DNA of 64,000 bases from Watersipora subatra (GCF_963576615.1 NC_088708.1:52315196-52379195), one strand, 5' to 3'. Counted from the first letter of the stretch, positions 33,291-44,312 are shown. Made by a program: numbers and translations. Notes: a model not told the origin generated them from the letters alone.

Positions 33291-35017
33291 GTGAGTAGGT
33301 CTTTATTACTTGTTTCTATGTTATCAACAACGAGTTTAATAGAAATAGTTTTAATAGAAATGTTTGTCTCAAAGAGTTTTTCTACAAGGTAAAACCTCCT
33401 AATGTTCTAGGAAGTATAGGCAAGATGTAAATTCATACCATTTTGATTGGCCAGCCTTATTTCCTTGTTATTACATTGTAAGGCATCACGATTTTTTTGG
33501 TTTACATTTTGAGCAAACCAAGTTGCTCTAAAAACATTTTTAGACTTTTTTGCTTTTTCAGTCCATCTGATAAAACAACAAAGTCTGATTTTCTTATAGT
33601 TTAAAAAATTGGATTTTCCGTCGCGTGTAGCTCAGCTAAAATGATAATTGCTACAACTGTTTGAAATTTCAGAACTTCTCATCTCATCATTTTATGCTGT
33701 AGGAATGACCATCCAAATAAATCAGAGCTAATATACAGAATTAGGCTCGAACCTTAGACTGATTTTGCCTTAATTGCCACACTTACAATGTCAGGCATCA
33801 TGAAATTTATCCTTTTTACATTGCCTATATTTATATAGATAGAGTCTGACACTATGTGTACTTTTAGAGTTCCAAAAAATCTATAAAGCAATTTATAAAT
33901 GGTTTATTTAATTATTTATTATAATCAGACGCAGCCAAAGCCTAATCAAGTTGCTAACGCCTAGAGGCGGACAACAACGCCTAATTTGTAAAATGTTTAT
34001 ACGTTGATCTGACATGTTGCTTTTTAAGGGTGACAAATTGACATCCTATTGCAGGTGATTGTCCAGTGGTGGATAGAGTACAGTGCTACATAAACCCATG
34101 CCAGAATTACCAATGCAAAAGCGGAGACCCTCTCGTTAGAGCCTTTGCTAGATGCGAGTAAGGACAACTCCTATAATTTGTAAAGAATATACCGTAAAGA
34201 CTCTATTTGAATGCCACCTTTAATTGAATACCACTTCTAATAGAACACCACTATAAGAGAAAGGTGGAAAATACGGCAACAGGGCGCTCAATTAGAGGTT
34301 TTACCGTATCTACGTATTAATTAAGTTTCCTCTTTGTTTCAGCTCTGTACACAGCTATCACTGAGTTTCCATGCTTTGAATGGATTCGGAGTTTACCTCT
34401 GCCCATGAATTTAGACCTTACTTTTTTGATGATTCAGAGTTGCATTTTATCGATTTTTCTGAGACTAGTGATGAATTCCTCAAAACAGCTTTTTAAAGTA
34501 GATGCGCTTTAAGGCCATGGTCGCTTTTCAGCTCACGCTTCGAACACTTGTTGCGGTAACTCAGCCGCAATGCCTGATCAATTTTCATTTGTTCTCCTTT
34601 TTGCTGCCCTTTATATTACAGCACAGCAACAAAGTGTCAGGCAATAGCAAGTGGCAAGCAACTCTCGTAATTTCTCATTGTTTATAAGCTGATTTTTATT
34701 ACCAGGGCAACGCTGGTAGCACAGCTAGTATATATATAAAGAAGATCAATAAAAATATATGTAAGGAAATTAATTGAAGGAAATAAATATAGGGAAAAAG
34801 TAAAAGAAATTAATAAAAAAGATAATAAAGCAAAGTAGTGCAACGGTAAAAACTGATAAAGTATGATACTTTATGATCTCCTATAAACAACTTTTACAGA
34901 TCATATCCATGCCGTGAGTGCAACAGGAAATGGTTCATTGACAGACGACAAGGAAGTGCTGATGTCACTGTACTTTGTGAACCTGCCACATTCTCCCACA
35001 TTCCCATCTTTGGTTAA
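32992..35017 (+). CDS. Secreted cysteine-rich protein with two NPC/CxxC repeats (three coding exons)
   Basis: Exons are 32992-33290, 34055-34157 and 34900-35017, with matching phases (1, then 2) and GT-AG. The N-terminus is hydrophobic (LLFSVILSCVVSCSA), a probable signal peptide. The mature part has two copies of one cysteine block. Block 1 reads CPAGLPQVACLVNPCQVETC then ARCRDDSCTSCENHF; block 2 reads CPVVDRVQCYINPCQNYQC then ARCESYPCRECNRKW. Spacing C-x8-C-x3-NPC-x4-C-xn-ARC-x4-C-x2-C is common in lophotrochozoan extracellular proteins and is sometimes linked to protease-inhibitor domains. Function is unknown. No in-frame AUG precedes the signal segment in exon 1, so the start codon must be on an upstream exon, which I could not fix. 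TAA is followed by AATAAA about 250 bp downstream. Confidence 0.72.
33300..34050. other. Intron of the cysteine-rich gene, nothing recognised
   Basis: AT-rich sequence without recognisable repeats or exons. Confidence 0.4.
34055..34157 (+). CDS. Cysteine-rich gene, middle exon
   Basis: A cctattgcag acceptor. It encodes CDCPVVDRVQCYINPCQNYQC to AFARC with a GA|GTAAGG donor. The six cysteines align with block 1. Confidence 0.78.
34701..34728 (+). mobile_element. Helitron-like 3' terminus
   Basis: Hairpin ACCAG-GGCAACG-CTGGT, 7 bp, then CTAG|T, in the second intron of the cysteine-rich gene. The upstream 150 bp (CAGCAACAAAGTGTCAGGCA, AGTGGCAAGCAACTCTCGTA) resembles sequence before the copy ending at 20088. 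Confidence 0.5.
34900..35017 (+). CDS. Cysteine-rich gene, terminal exon
   Basis: Acceptor aacttttacag. It encodes SYPCRECNRKWFIDRRQGSA then VTVLCEPATFSHIPIFG and TAA. RECNRKWFID parallels TSCENHFID of block 1. Confidence 0.78.
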
Positions 35018-35263
35018 ACATCGAAGCTGTTGACTTGCTTACACAAATACTACAATAATTCTGTAGCAAAGATGACCTACTATACAGTAGTTATATTTCT
35101 AGCATGATTTTACTAAAGGATATCAACAGTTTGGTGCAACATTTCCTACAGAGTTGGTATACATTGCTTCATTTCACAAATATTAATTAGAGCTTAATGG
35201 TAGATCTGAACTTTTCATATTTTAAGTGTTGGTCATAAAAGTGTTTTTTAATACAGATAAGTA

Positions 35264-35269
35264 AATAAA
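35264..35269 (+). terminator. Poly(A) signal AATAAA of the cysteine-rich gene
   Basis: Canonical hexamer about 250 bp after the TAA at 35017. Confidence 0.4.
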
Positions 35270-35329
35270 AGACCATGTGACTTTATAATTCATTAGATTA
35301 TAAAAGCATTTCATTACTTATCTTGCTAG

Positions 35330-35655
35330 TTCAATAATAATAATAGATACATGCAGATACATACAGATACATACAGCAGGTAGAAAGTACATACAACGAG
35401 TACATACAGCAGCAGGTGCATGCGCAGGTTTATTTACTTGCTGTTTGTACCTGTATATATATAGGTACAAACCTATATATACATGCATATAGGTATATAT
35501 ACATGCATATAGGTATATATACATGTATATACTTATATATCTATAGGTAAAAGGTTGTAAGGTATACATATATACCTTACAATATATATATATTGATCAA
35601 AGATATATATATCTAGATATAGACATATCTAGATATATATATATAGATATATATA
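35330..35655. repeat. Microsatellite cluster: (CATACAGATA)n and (TA)n/TATATACATG
   Basis: Short-period repeats, ending in a long alternating AT tract that borders the LINE. No gene. Confidence 0.85.
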
Positions 35656-35683
35656 TTGGCCGTTAGGAAACCTAACGGCCAAT
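35655..35683. repeat. 13-bp perfect hairpin at the 5' end of the LINE copy
   Basis: ATTGGCCGTTAGG, loop AAA, CCTAACGGCCAAT. The right arm is part of the LINE's coding frame (LTAN), so the left arm is an inverted copy made at the truncation point. Confidence 0.85.
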
Positions 35684-36418
35684 ACAGAGTCGCTAATCAT
35701 GGCAGCCCAGGAGCAAGTGCTCCCAACAAGGCAACTCCAAACGAAAATCTATCACACTAGAGACGATCCTAGATGCAGACTGTGCAAAGATGCACCTGAG
35801 ACCATCCAACACATCATCAGTGGATGCAAGCAGCTAGCAGGAAATGCATACACTGAGCGGCATAATCATCTCGCAGGTGTTGTGTATAAAAGTCTATGTG
35901 ATGAGTATGGTCTTAATAAACCACAACACTGGTGGGAAACTCCTGGTAAGGTCAATGGAAATGATCACGCTAAGATCCTCTGGGACTTCTACATCCGGAC
36001 TGACAAGCATGTCCTAGCAAACCAACCAGATATAGTGGTGGTGGACAAGGAGAACAAGAGAGCTACTATAATAGATATAGCAGTACTCAATGACTACAAT
36101 ATAGCCAGCAAAGAAAAAGAAAAGGTAGAGAAATATCTCCCTCTTGGAGAAGAGATTGAAAAATGCTGGGATGTAAGAACAACTGTAATCCCAGTAGTCA
36201 TTGGGGCACTGGGCGCAATAACACCGGCACATAAAATGTGGCTTGCCCAAATACCAACAGCAATCAACTCAGGTGAGTTGCAGAAAAGTGCGCTACTGGG
36301 AACAGCTAAGATCTTGAGGCGAGTGCTCAGACCTCCAGATCTCTGGTAGGATAGGAGACCTGAGTTAGAGCAGAAATTACCACCCATATGGGTTAATCGG
36401 GGTGAGGAAACAATTTTT
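35658..36418 (+). mobile_element. 5'-truncated R2-like LINE, 3' end with open endonuclease frame
   Basis: Truncated at the hairpin and followed by a TA-rich tract after the 3' UTR. The reading frame (35699-36349 from the ATG) is uninterrupted, unlike the copy at 24040, so this is a relatively recent insertion. Confidence 0.8.
35699..36349 (+). CDS. C-terminal part of LINE ORF: CCHC knuckle and restriction-like endonuclease
   Basis: 216 codons from the ATG, but the open frame continues upstream to about 35664 (LTANTESLI), so the ATG is internal and this is the tail of a longer pol protein. Residues about 25-43 form a C-x2-C-x(n)-H-x4-C zinc knuckle (CRLCKDAPETIQHIISGC). Residues about 90-135 contain KILWDFYIRTDKHV, PDIVVVDKENKR and IIDIAVLND, the PD...D/E core of a PD-(D/E)XK nuclease as found in R2/NeSL-type LINEs. 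The end GALGAITP...LLGTAKILRRVL is also typical. The RT domain is missing, so it cannot move on its own. It might still be transcribed. Confidence 0.82.
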   Translation: MAAQEQVLPTRQLQTKIYHTRDDPRCRLCKDAPETIQHIISGCKQLAGNAYTERHNHLAGVVYKSLCDEYGLNKPQHWWETPGKVNGNDHAKILWDFYIRTDKHVLANQPDIVVVDKENKRATIIDIAVLNDYNIASKEKEKVEKYLPLGEEIEKCWDVRTTVIPVVIGALGAITPAHKMWLAQIPTAINSGELQKSALLGTAKILRRVLRPPDLW

Positions 36419-36419
36419 A

Positions 36420-36515
36420 TACGTATATATTATATATATATATATATATTATATATGTATGTATATACATATGTATATGTATGTTTATATACGATGCTTA
36501 TATACGATGCTTATA
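36420..36515. repeat. (TA)n-rich tract
   Basis: Alternating TATATA and GTATATACATATGTATATG following the LINE 3' end. Confidence 0.85.
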
Positions 36516-36559
36516 AAGAGTTAAGCATAGAAAATTGCCATTTTAGAGAGCTATAACGA

Positions 36560-39168
36560 GCTAGCTAAGATGGGGCAACAAGAGGTTGCTGTACAATGGC
36601 AAATGTCCCAGCCACTTCTCTGTGAAATTTTAAAAAATTGAACAAGTCTTGAGATGGAAATTCAAATTAAAAAAAAACCCAAATTAGTTGCACACAAGAA
36701 TACTTATTGGAAAAGACACTGAAGTCGAATACGCTATGATATTGGGTTTTCTAATGTTTGAGAAGTTGATGCTCAAGTAAATGGACCCCTAATGTGCCTA
36801 AAAGCTAAAACATTTAGCCAAACAGATGAAAAAACGCACTTTGTAGCGACTGATGGTTGTTTTCATTGATAGAAGAAATGGGAAAATATTGTTTACAAAC
36901 ATGTACAGTACATAGGAAACATTGTTTACAAACATGTACAGTACATAGGAAACATTGTTTACAAACATGTACAGTACATAGGAAACATTGGTTACAAACA
37001 TGTACAGTACATAGGAAACACTGTTTACAAACATGTACAGTACATAGGAAACATTGTTTACAAACATGTACAGTACATAGGAAACATTGTTTACAAACAT
37101 GTACAGTACATAGGAAACACTGTTTACAAACATGTACAGTACATAAGAAACACTGTTTACAAACATGTACAGTACATAGGAAACACTGTTTACAAACATG
37201 TACAGTACATAGGAAACACTGTTTACAAACATGTACAGTACATAGGAAACATTGTTTACAAACATGTACAGTACATAAGAAACAGTTTACAAACATGTAC
37301 AGTACATAGGAAAAATTGTTTACAAACATGTACAGTACATAGGAAACATTGTTTACAAACATGTACAGTACATAGGAAACACTGTTTACAAACATGTACA
37401 GTACATAGGAAACATTGTTTACAAACATGTACAGTACATAGGAAACATTGTTTACAAACATGTACAGTACATAGGAAACATTGTTTACAAACATGTACAG
37501 TACATAGGAAACATTGTTTACAAACATGTACAGTACATAGGAAACACTGTTTACAAACATGTACAGTACATGGGAAACATTGTTTACAAACATGTACAGT
37601 ACATAGGAAACATTGTTTACAAACATGTACAGTACATAGGAAACATTGTTTACAAACATGTACAGTACATAAGAAACAGTTTACAAACATGTACAGTACA
37701 TAGGAAAAATTGTTTACAAACATGTACAGTACATAGGAAACATTGTTTACAAACATGTACAGTACATAGGAAACACTGTTTACAAACATGTACAGTACAT
37801 AGGAAACATTGTTTACAAACATGTACAGTACATAGGAAACATTGTTTACAAACATGTACAGTACATAGGAAACATTGTTTACAAACATGTACAGTACATA
37901 GGAAACATTGTTTACAAACATGTACAGTACATAGGAAACACTGTTTACAAACATGTACAGTACATAGGAAACATTGTTTACAAACATGTACAGTACATAG
38001 GAAACATTGTTTACAAACATGTACAGTACATAGGAAACATTGTTTACAAACATGTACAGTACACGGGAAACAGAACAATGCAGATATTCCAGCAGCAGCA
38101 TCATGGCTGGAATTTTCAAAAATAATTGCGGATTATCCTCCTGATGATGTGTGCAATGCCGATGAAACTCATTTATTCTATCGAGCATTACCTGAGCATA
38201 CAAATATTTTTAAAATGAGACTGTGCGTGGGTGCTAAGTGTCAAAGTATCATGTATCTGTACCTTGTTGTGTAAACATGTCAGGTGAGAAGCAGAGGCTT
38301 TTAGTGATAGGAAAAAGCCACAACCCAAAGGCATTAAGGCATTTGTTTCAAAGGCATTAAAAATTGCCTGTGGATTATTGCTCAAACATGTGGATGACCA
38401 GTGTCATATTCCAAGAGCGGTTCATGAAGTAGGATAATCAGCTGACAGAAAATATTGCTCTCCTTGTTGACAACTGCACAGCACATGCTGTTATTGTCAC
38501 CTTAAATAACATGAAGTTGATCTTTCGGCCACCCAATGCAACATTTCTCTTACAGCCTTTGGACAAGGAATTATTTGGTCACTAAAAGCTCATTACAGAG
38601 AAAAATGGGTGCTACAGAGAAAAGTGGTAGTTGTGTACCACTACAACCACAACAATAGAAGACATCGTTGCTAAAAAAAGAAGTGCCATGACCCAAACCA
38701 ACTTCTAGGAGTGGATGGCAATCTCCAGGTGGCTGCAGAGTTAACGGAGGCCACGTCTGCGAGGCAGTTACACAGGCTAAGGAAAATAAAGTAGGCACTG
38801 ACTATGAAGTAGGAGGAAGATCAATCAGCAGTACACATTTCAACAAATAAGAAAATGTGGAAAGCTTTTCACATGTTATGGTTTGGAGTGCAAAACAAAG
38901 TATCTTTATTTGAACAGTTTTTTATTTGAACTGCACTACGAATATGAAATATTTATTGATGATTTGCTGCAAAAGACATGATGCAGCCAAAGCTGTGTCT
39001 GTTGTAAGTTTCATTGTTTATTAAACACATAATTTCATGTAACTTTATTTTTGCGACGCCTAATGAACGTTGAAATGGCAATTTTTATTTTTTGGTTCAT
39101 GCTATAAATTGGTTATTGTTATCATTTTTGGTGTTCACAATAGTGATCACATTAAGCGGTGTCTACTG
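36560..39168 (+). pseudogene. Tigger/pogo transposase relic interrupted by a 33-bp satellite
   Basis: Left of the satellite the frame fragments read VAVQWQMSQPLLCEILKN, then VNGPLMCLKAKTFS and THFVATDGCF, matching the HTH and CENP-B domain of Tigger transposases. Right of it come DYPPDDVCNADETHLFYRAL (DDE first Asp), GEKQRLLVIGKSHNPKALRH, ALLVDNCTAHAVIVTLNNMK (second Asp) and PNATFLLQPLD. Many stops and frameshifts are present. The right end ATTAAGCGGTGTCTACTG is followed by TA at 39169-39170. No matching left end was found; the LINE and TA tract may have replaced it. The satellite expanded inside the transposase, between the CENP-B and DDE parts. Confidence 0.78.
36881..38071. repeat. 33-bp satellite, about 36 copies, with 394-bp higher-order repeat
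   Basis: The unit is AGGAAACATTGTTTACAAAC plus ATGTACAGTACAT and includes the near-palindrome ATGTAC-A-GTACAT. Since 33 is a multiple of three, all six frames stay open for long stretches (frames at 36814, 37256, 37570 and others are artefacts). The variant unit AAGAAACAGTTTAC occurs at 37277 and 37671, each followed by a unit with GGAAAAATTG, giving a 394-bp period (12 units minus 2 bp). Confidence 0.95.
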
Positions 39169-39410
39169 TAGCATGTTACTTGTTAGGCAGTCTAATGTCA
39201 ACCATACGTATCTACTATAATTTACGAACTCAAGCTAACATGTCGTTCAATTAATTTGTTAGTTTAAAAAGCAACCGATGCCTATAATAGTCAATATTAA
39301 CATTCATTCTAAATTTCTGGTCAAAATCGTTGAAGCCTGACAAGTGTTAAATCTCCTTAGTTCTTTGGAAGCTGCAACCCTCATTACCTCTTCTATATTT
39401 GCTTTTACAG

Positions 39411-39629
39411 ACATCATGTAGGCTGGGTCAGTCACTACAATTCTTTACATCTGCTAGCGCAGTTGTCCCAGAAGCTATATGCAGATGTGGGGCACCATAT
39501 TTAGCCATACAGAATACAAAGAATCCCATACACATGTATTACTCTAATGAGCAGTTGCCATTTTGTAACTGTCTTTGCAAATCATGCGAATATGAAACCA
39601 TATTAAATATCATATCAAAACAACTTTAA
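39411..39629 (+). CDS. Possible orphan terminal exon, cysteine-rich
   Basis: A good acceptor (tatttgcttttacag) precedes an open frame of 72 codons: TSCRLGQSLQFFTSA, EAICRCGAPYLAI, PFCNCLCKSCEYE and the end IISKQL with TAA. Eight cysteines, including CRC, CNC and LCKSC, suggest an extracellular or metal-binding tail. No upstream exon could be linked. The frame lies just past the end of the Tigger relic (39168). It may be a real 3' exon of an unknown gene or a chance frame; I do not recognise a family. Confidence 0.28.
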   Translation, partial: TSCRLGQSLQFFTSASAVVPEAICRCGAPYLAIQNTKNPIHMYYSNEQLPFCNCLCKSCEYETILNIISKQL

Positions 39630-39639
39630 TGATGACATT

Positions 39640-39910
39640 GTTGTGATAAGACTAGTCCATTTCATTTTGCATGATTTTAATCTGCAATGTCTAACATGTT
39701 GACATGATTGTGTAATGAGCTGAAAACTCCTATTTGGGTTCACAGTATCTGACCTCATGTCAATTTGGGGCAATTTAAAAAAGAACTTTGATTTAACAGC
39801 AACATTAGGCGTTGTATCTTTTCACATGTTACTGTCCTCTGGCACATAGAAATCACTGTATCTTTGATCTTTGCCGGATACAATGATGTAGAGGCCTCTT
39901 GTAAGCTTTC
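39640..39910. other. Spacer, nothing recognised
   Basis: Short unassigned region between the candidate exon and the large satellite. Confidence 0.35.
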
Positions 39911-42900
39911 CAACCGAGGGGTTATGGTCCTGAGTCAATCCTAACAACCAAGGGGTTATGGTCCTGAGTCAATTCTAACAACCAAAGGGTTATGGTCTTG
40001 AGTCAATTCTAATAACCAAAGGGTTATGGCCCTGAGTCAATCTTAACAACCAAGGGGTTATGGTCCTGAGTCAATTCTAATAACCAAAGGGTTATGGTCC
40101 TGAGTCAATCTTAACAAGCAAGGGGTTATGGTCCTGAGTCAATTCTAACAACCAAAGGGTTATGGTCCTGAGTCAATTCTAATAACCAAAGGGTTATGGT
40201 CCTGAGTCAATCTTAACAACCAAGGGGTTGTGGTCCTGAGTCAATCCTAACAACCAAGAGGTTATGGTCCTGAGTCAATCCTAACAACCAAGGGGTTATG
40301 GTCCTGAGTCAATCCTAACAACCAAATGGGTTATGGTCCTGAGTCAATCCTAACAACCAAAGGGTTATGGTCGTGAGTCAATCCTAACAACTAAAGGGTT
40401 ATGGTCTTGAGTCAATCCTAACAACCAAGGGGTTATGGTCCTGAGTCAATCCTAACAACCAAGGGGTTATGGTCCTGAGTCAATCCTAACAACCAAGGGG
40501 TTTATGGTCCTGAGTCAATCCTAACAACCAAGGGGTTATGGTCCTGAGTCAATCCTAACAACCAAGGGGTTATGGTCCTGAGTCAATCCTAACAACCAAG
40601 GGGTTATGGTCCTGAGTCAATCCTAACAACCAAGGGGTTATGGTTCTGAGTCAATCCTAACAACCAAGGGGTTACGGTCCTGAGTCAATCCTAACAACCA
40701 AAGGGCTTATGGTCCTGAGTCAATCCTAACAACCAAGGGGTTATGGTCATAAGTCAATCCTAACAACCAAGGGGTTATGGTCCTGAGTCAATCCTAACAA
40801 CCAAGAGGTTATGGTCCTGAGTAAACCCTAACAACCAAGGGGTTATGGTCCTGAGTCAATCCTAACAACCAAGGGGTTATGGTCCTGAGTCAATCCTAAC
40901 AACCAAGGGGTTACGGTCCTGAGTCAATCCTAACAACCAAGGGGTTATGGTCCTGAGTCAATCCTAACAACCAAGGGGTTATGGTCCTGAGTCAATCCTA
41001 ACAACCAAGAGGGTATGGTCCTGAGTCAATCCTAACAACCAAGGGGTTATGGTCCTGAGTCAATCCTAACAACCAAGGGGTTATGGTCCTGAGTCAATCC
41101 TAACAACCAAGAGGGTATGGTCCTGAGTCAATCCTAACAACCAAGGGGTTTATGGTCCTGAGTCAATCCTAACAACCAAGGGGTTATGGTCCTGAGTCAA
41201 TCCTAACAACCAAGGGGTTATGGTCCTGAGTCAATCCTAACAACCAAGGGGTTTATGGTCCTGAGTCAATCCTAACAACCAAGGGGTTATGGTCCTGAGT
41301 CAATCCTAACAACCAAGGGGTTATGGTCCTGAGTCAATCCTAACAACCAAGGGGTTATGGTTCTGAGTCAATCCTAACAACCAAAGGGGTTATGGTCCTG
41401 AGTCAATCCTAACAACCAAGGGGTTATGGTCCTGAGTCAATCCTAACAACCAAGGGGTTTATGGTCCTGAGTCAATCCTAACAACCAAGGGGTTATGGTC
41501 CTGAGTCAATCCTAACAACCAAGGGGTTATGGTCCTGAGTCAATCCTAACAACCAAGGGGTTATGGTCCTGAGTTAATCCTAACAACCAAGGGGTTATGG
41601 TCCTGAGTCAATCCTAACAACCAAGGGGTTATGGTTCTGAGTCAATCCTAACAACCAAGGGGTTATGGTCCTGAGTCAATCCTAACAACCAAGGGGTTTA
41701 TGGTCCTGAGTCAATCCTAACAACCAAGGGGTTATGGTCCTGAGTCAATCCTAACAACCAAGGGGTTATGGTCCTGAGTCAATCCTAACAACCAAAGGGG
41801 TTATGGTCCTGAGTCAATCCTAACAACCAAGGGGTTATGGTCATAAGTCAATCCTAACAACCAAGGGGTTATGGTCCTGAGTCAATCCTAACAACCGAGG
41901 GGTTATGGTCCTGAGTCAATCCTAACAACCAAGGGGTTATGGTCCTGAGTCAATCCTAACAACCAAAGGGCTTATGGTCCTGAGTCAATCCTAACAACCA
42001 AGGGGTTATGGTCATAAGTCAATCCTAACAACCAAGGGGTTATGGTCCTGAGTCAATCCTAACAACCAAGAGGTTATGGTCCTGAGTCAACCCTAACAAC
42101 CAAGGGGTTATGGTCCTGAGTCAATCCTAACAATCAAGGGGTTATGGTCCTGAGTCAATCCTAACAACCAAGGGGTTACGGTCCTGAGTCAATCCTAACA
42201 ACCAAGGGGTTATGGTCCTGAGTCAATCCTAACAACCAAGGGGTTATGGTCCTGAGTCAATCCTAACAACCAAGAGGGTATGGTCCTGAGTCAATCCTAA
42301 CAACCAAGGGGTTTATGGTCCTGAGTCAATCCTAACAACCAAGGGGTTATGGTCCTGAGTCAATCCTAACAACCAAGGGGTTATGGTCCTGAGTCAATCC
42401 TAACAACCAAGGGGTTTATGGTCCTGAGTCAATCCTAACAACCAAGGGGTTATGGTCCTGAGTCAATCCTAACAACCAAGGGGTTTATGGTCCTGAGTCA
42501 ATCCTAACAACCAAGGGGTTATGGTCCTGAGTCAATCCTAACAACCGAGGGGTTATGGTCCTGAGTCAATCCTAACAACCAAGGGGTTATGGTCCTGAGT
42601 TAATCCTAACAACCAAGGGGTTATGGTCCTGAGTCAATCCTAACAACCAAGGGGTTATGGTTCTGAGTCAATCCTAACAACCAAGGGGTTATGGTCCTGA
42701 GTCAATCCTAACAACCAAAGGGGTTATGGCCCTGAGTCAATCCTAACAACCAAGGGGTTATGGTCATAAGTCAATCCTAACAACCAAGGGGTTATGGTCC
42801 TGAGTCAATCCTAACAACCAAGGGGTTATGGTCCTGAGTCAATCCTAACAATCAAGGGGTTATGGTCCTGAGTCAATCCTAACAACCGAGGGGTTATGGT

Positions 42901-43356
42901 CCTGAGTCAATCCTAACAACCAAGGGGTTATGGTCCTGAGTTAATCCTAACAACCAAGGGGTTATGGTCCTGAGTCAATCCTAACAACCAAGGGGTTATG
43001 GTCCTGAGTCAATCCTAACAACCAAGAGGGTATGGTCCTGAGTCAATCCTAACAACCAAGGGGTTTATGGTCCTGAGTCAATCCTAACAACCAAGGGGTT
43101 ATGGTCCTGAGTCAATCCTAACAACCAAAGGGTTATGGTCTTGAGTCAATTCTAATAACCAAGGGGTTATGGTCTTGAGTCAATCCTAACAACCAAGGGG
43201 TTATGGTCCTGAGTCAATCCTAACAACCAAGGGGTTATGGTCCTGAGTCAATCCTAACAACCAAGGGGTTATGGTCCTGAGTCAATCCTAACAACTAAGG
43301 GGTTATGGTCCTGAGTCAAACCTAACAACCAAGGGGTTATGGTCCTGAGTCGATTA
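39911..43356. repeat. 34-bp satellite, about 100 copies (3.4 kb)
   Basis: The unit is AACCAAGGGGTTATGGTCCT plus GAGTCAATCCTAAC. Almost every unit contains TGAGTCA. Some units are 35 bp (GGGGTTTATGG). The first few units at the left and some near 43130 are the most diverged (ATTCTAATAACCAAAGGG), as expected at array edges. Variants AAAGGGCTTATGG and GGTCATAAGTCAA recur together at about 40701 and 41966, which implies a roughly 1,265-bp block duplication. It contains no long open frame because 34 is not a multiple of three. Confidence 0.97.
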
Positions 43357-44100
43357 TAACCTTCTTTTGCCTTTAACTTAATTTCCATTAAATTCTCAAA
43401 GAACTTAGAAATTGCTCACTTCTTTTTTGCGAACGCTATTCACAACTTTTTTATTATCGTCTCCGGTCTTCTTTAAATTTTAGCAACTAAAACTTATGCA
43501 GGAAATGTGGGCAGACAATAAGCCTGACGCAAGTGATTGAATAAGCTGTAAAATGTCGATTACATACACTTTCTTTAGTGAGAAGGATGTGAATATTACG
43601 CTATCCACACTTGCTGTGCTAACCACACCGCAAATAAAGTTCTTATATATCGCTAAACAAGTAGTACTTCCTCTGTAAGCATTGCTATCTGATAGCACGG
43701 TTTTATGCTCGATCGTGTCAATTCCTCCATGCTACAGCACCTCTTCTCCCCGTCCTCCGATAAGGTGTAAGGTACCCAGCCAACCGACTGCTAATCTTGT
43801 TACATTGTTATTGATTAGCAACCAAACAATTGTGAGCAGAGGTAATAGGAGCACAACTCCAACTGAACATGGCCATTCTGGAGAATTAATTGCTATTTTG
43901 TAAAAATGTTACACTTACTCTCAAGGTGAACAGATGTTTTAAAGCAAGTGTGTAGCAGTTGATAAAACCATCCCCTAACAATATGTGTATAATATATAAT
44001 GCTCTCTATTAATTTTATTGCAAGTGCTTAACAGTAAATAAAATCTGTCAAATAAAGTTGTCAGAGGATCACTATTTCCATTGAAATTTTATTAAAACAA
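43357..44100. other. Spacer, nothing recognised
   Basis: Overlapping short frames on both strands near 43480-43903 lack motifs. A minus-strand AATAAA (44093-44088) is a possible distal poly(A) signal for CDT1. Confidence 0.35.
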
Positions 44101-44102
44101 AA

Positions 44103-44312
44103 ATTACAGATATGAGCACTGCTTCACCTTCCTTAACAGTCACCCGATTACAGATACAAATACTGCTTCACCTTCCTTAACAGTCACCCGATTACAGATA
44201 CAAATACTGCTTCACCTTCCTTAACAGTCACCCGATTACAGATACAAATACTGCTTCACCTTCCTTAACAGTCACCCGATTACAGGTACTGTGTCACCTT
44301 TCATATGACTCA
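44103..44312. repeat. 44-bp tandem repeat, 5 copies
   Basis: The unit is ATTACAGATACAAATACTGC plus TTCACCTTCCTTAACAGTCA and CCCG. It lies 320 bp beyond the CDT1 stop codon and may be within its 3' UTR. Confidence 0.93.

Noticed and set aside
36798..38274. Long open frames (up to 315 codons) on both strands, e.g. MFVNNVSYVLY and LQTCTVHRKHC repeats
   Set aside because: They are translations of the 33-bp satellite, whose period is a multiple of three. All six frames are similarly open, and there is no non-repetitive gene context.
39911..43356. CRISPR-like regular array
   Set aside because: The units are contiguous 34-bp repeats without unique spacers, in an animal genome. It is a satellite.
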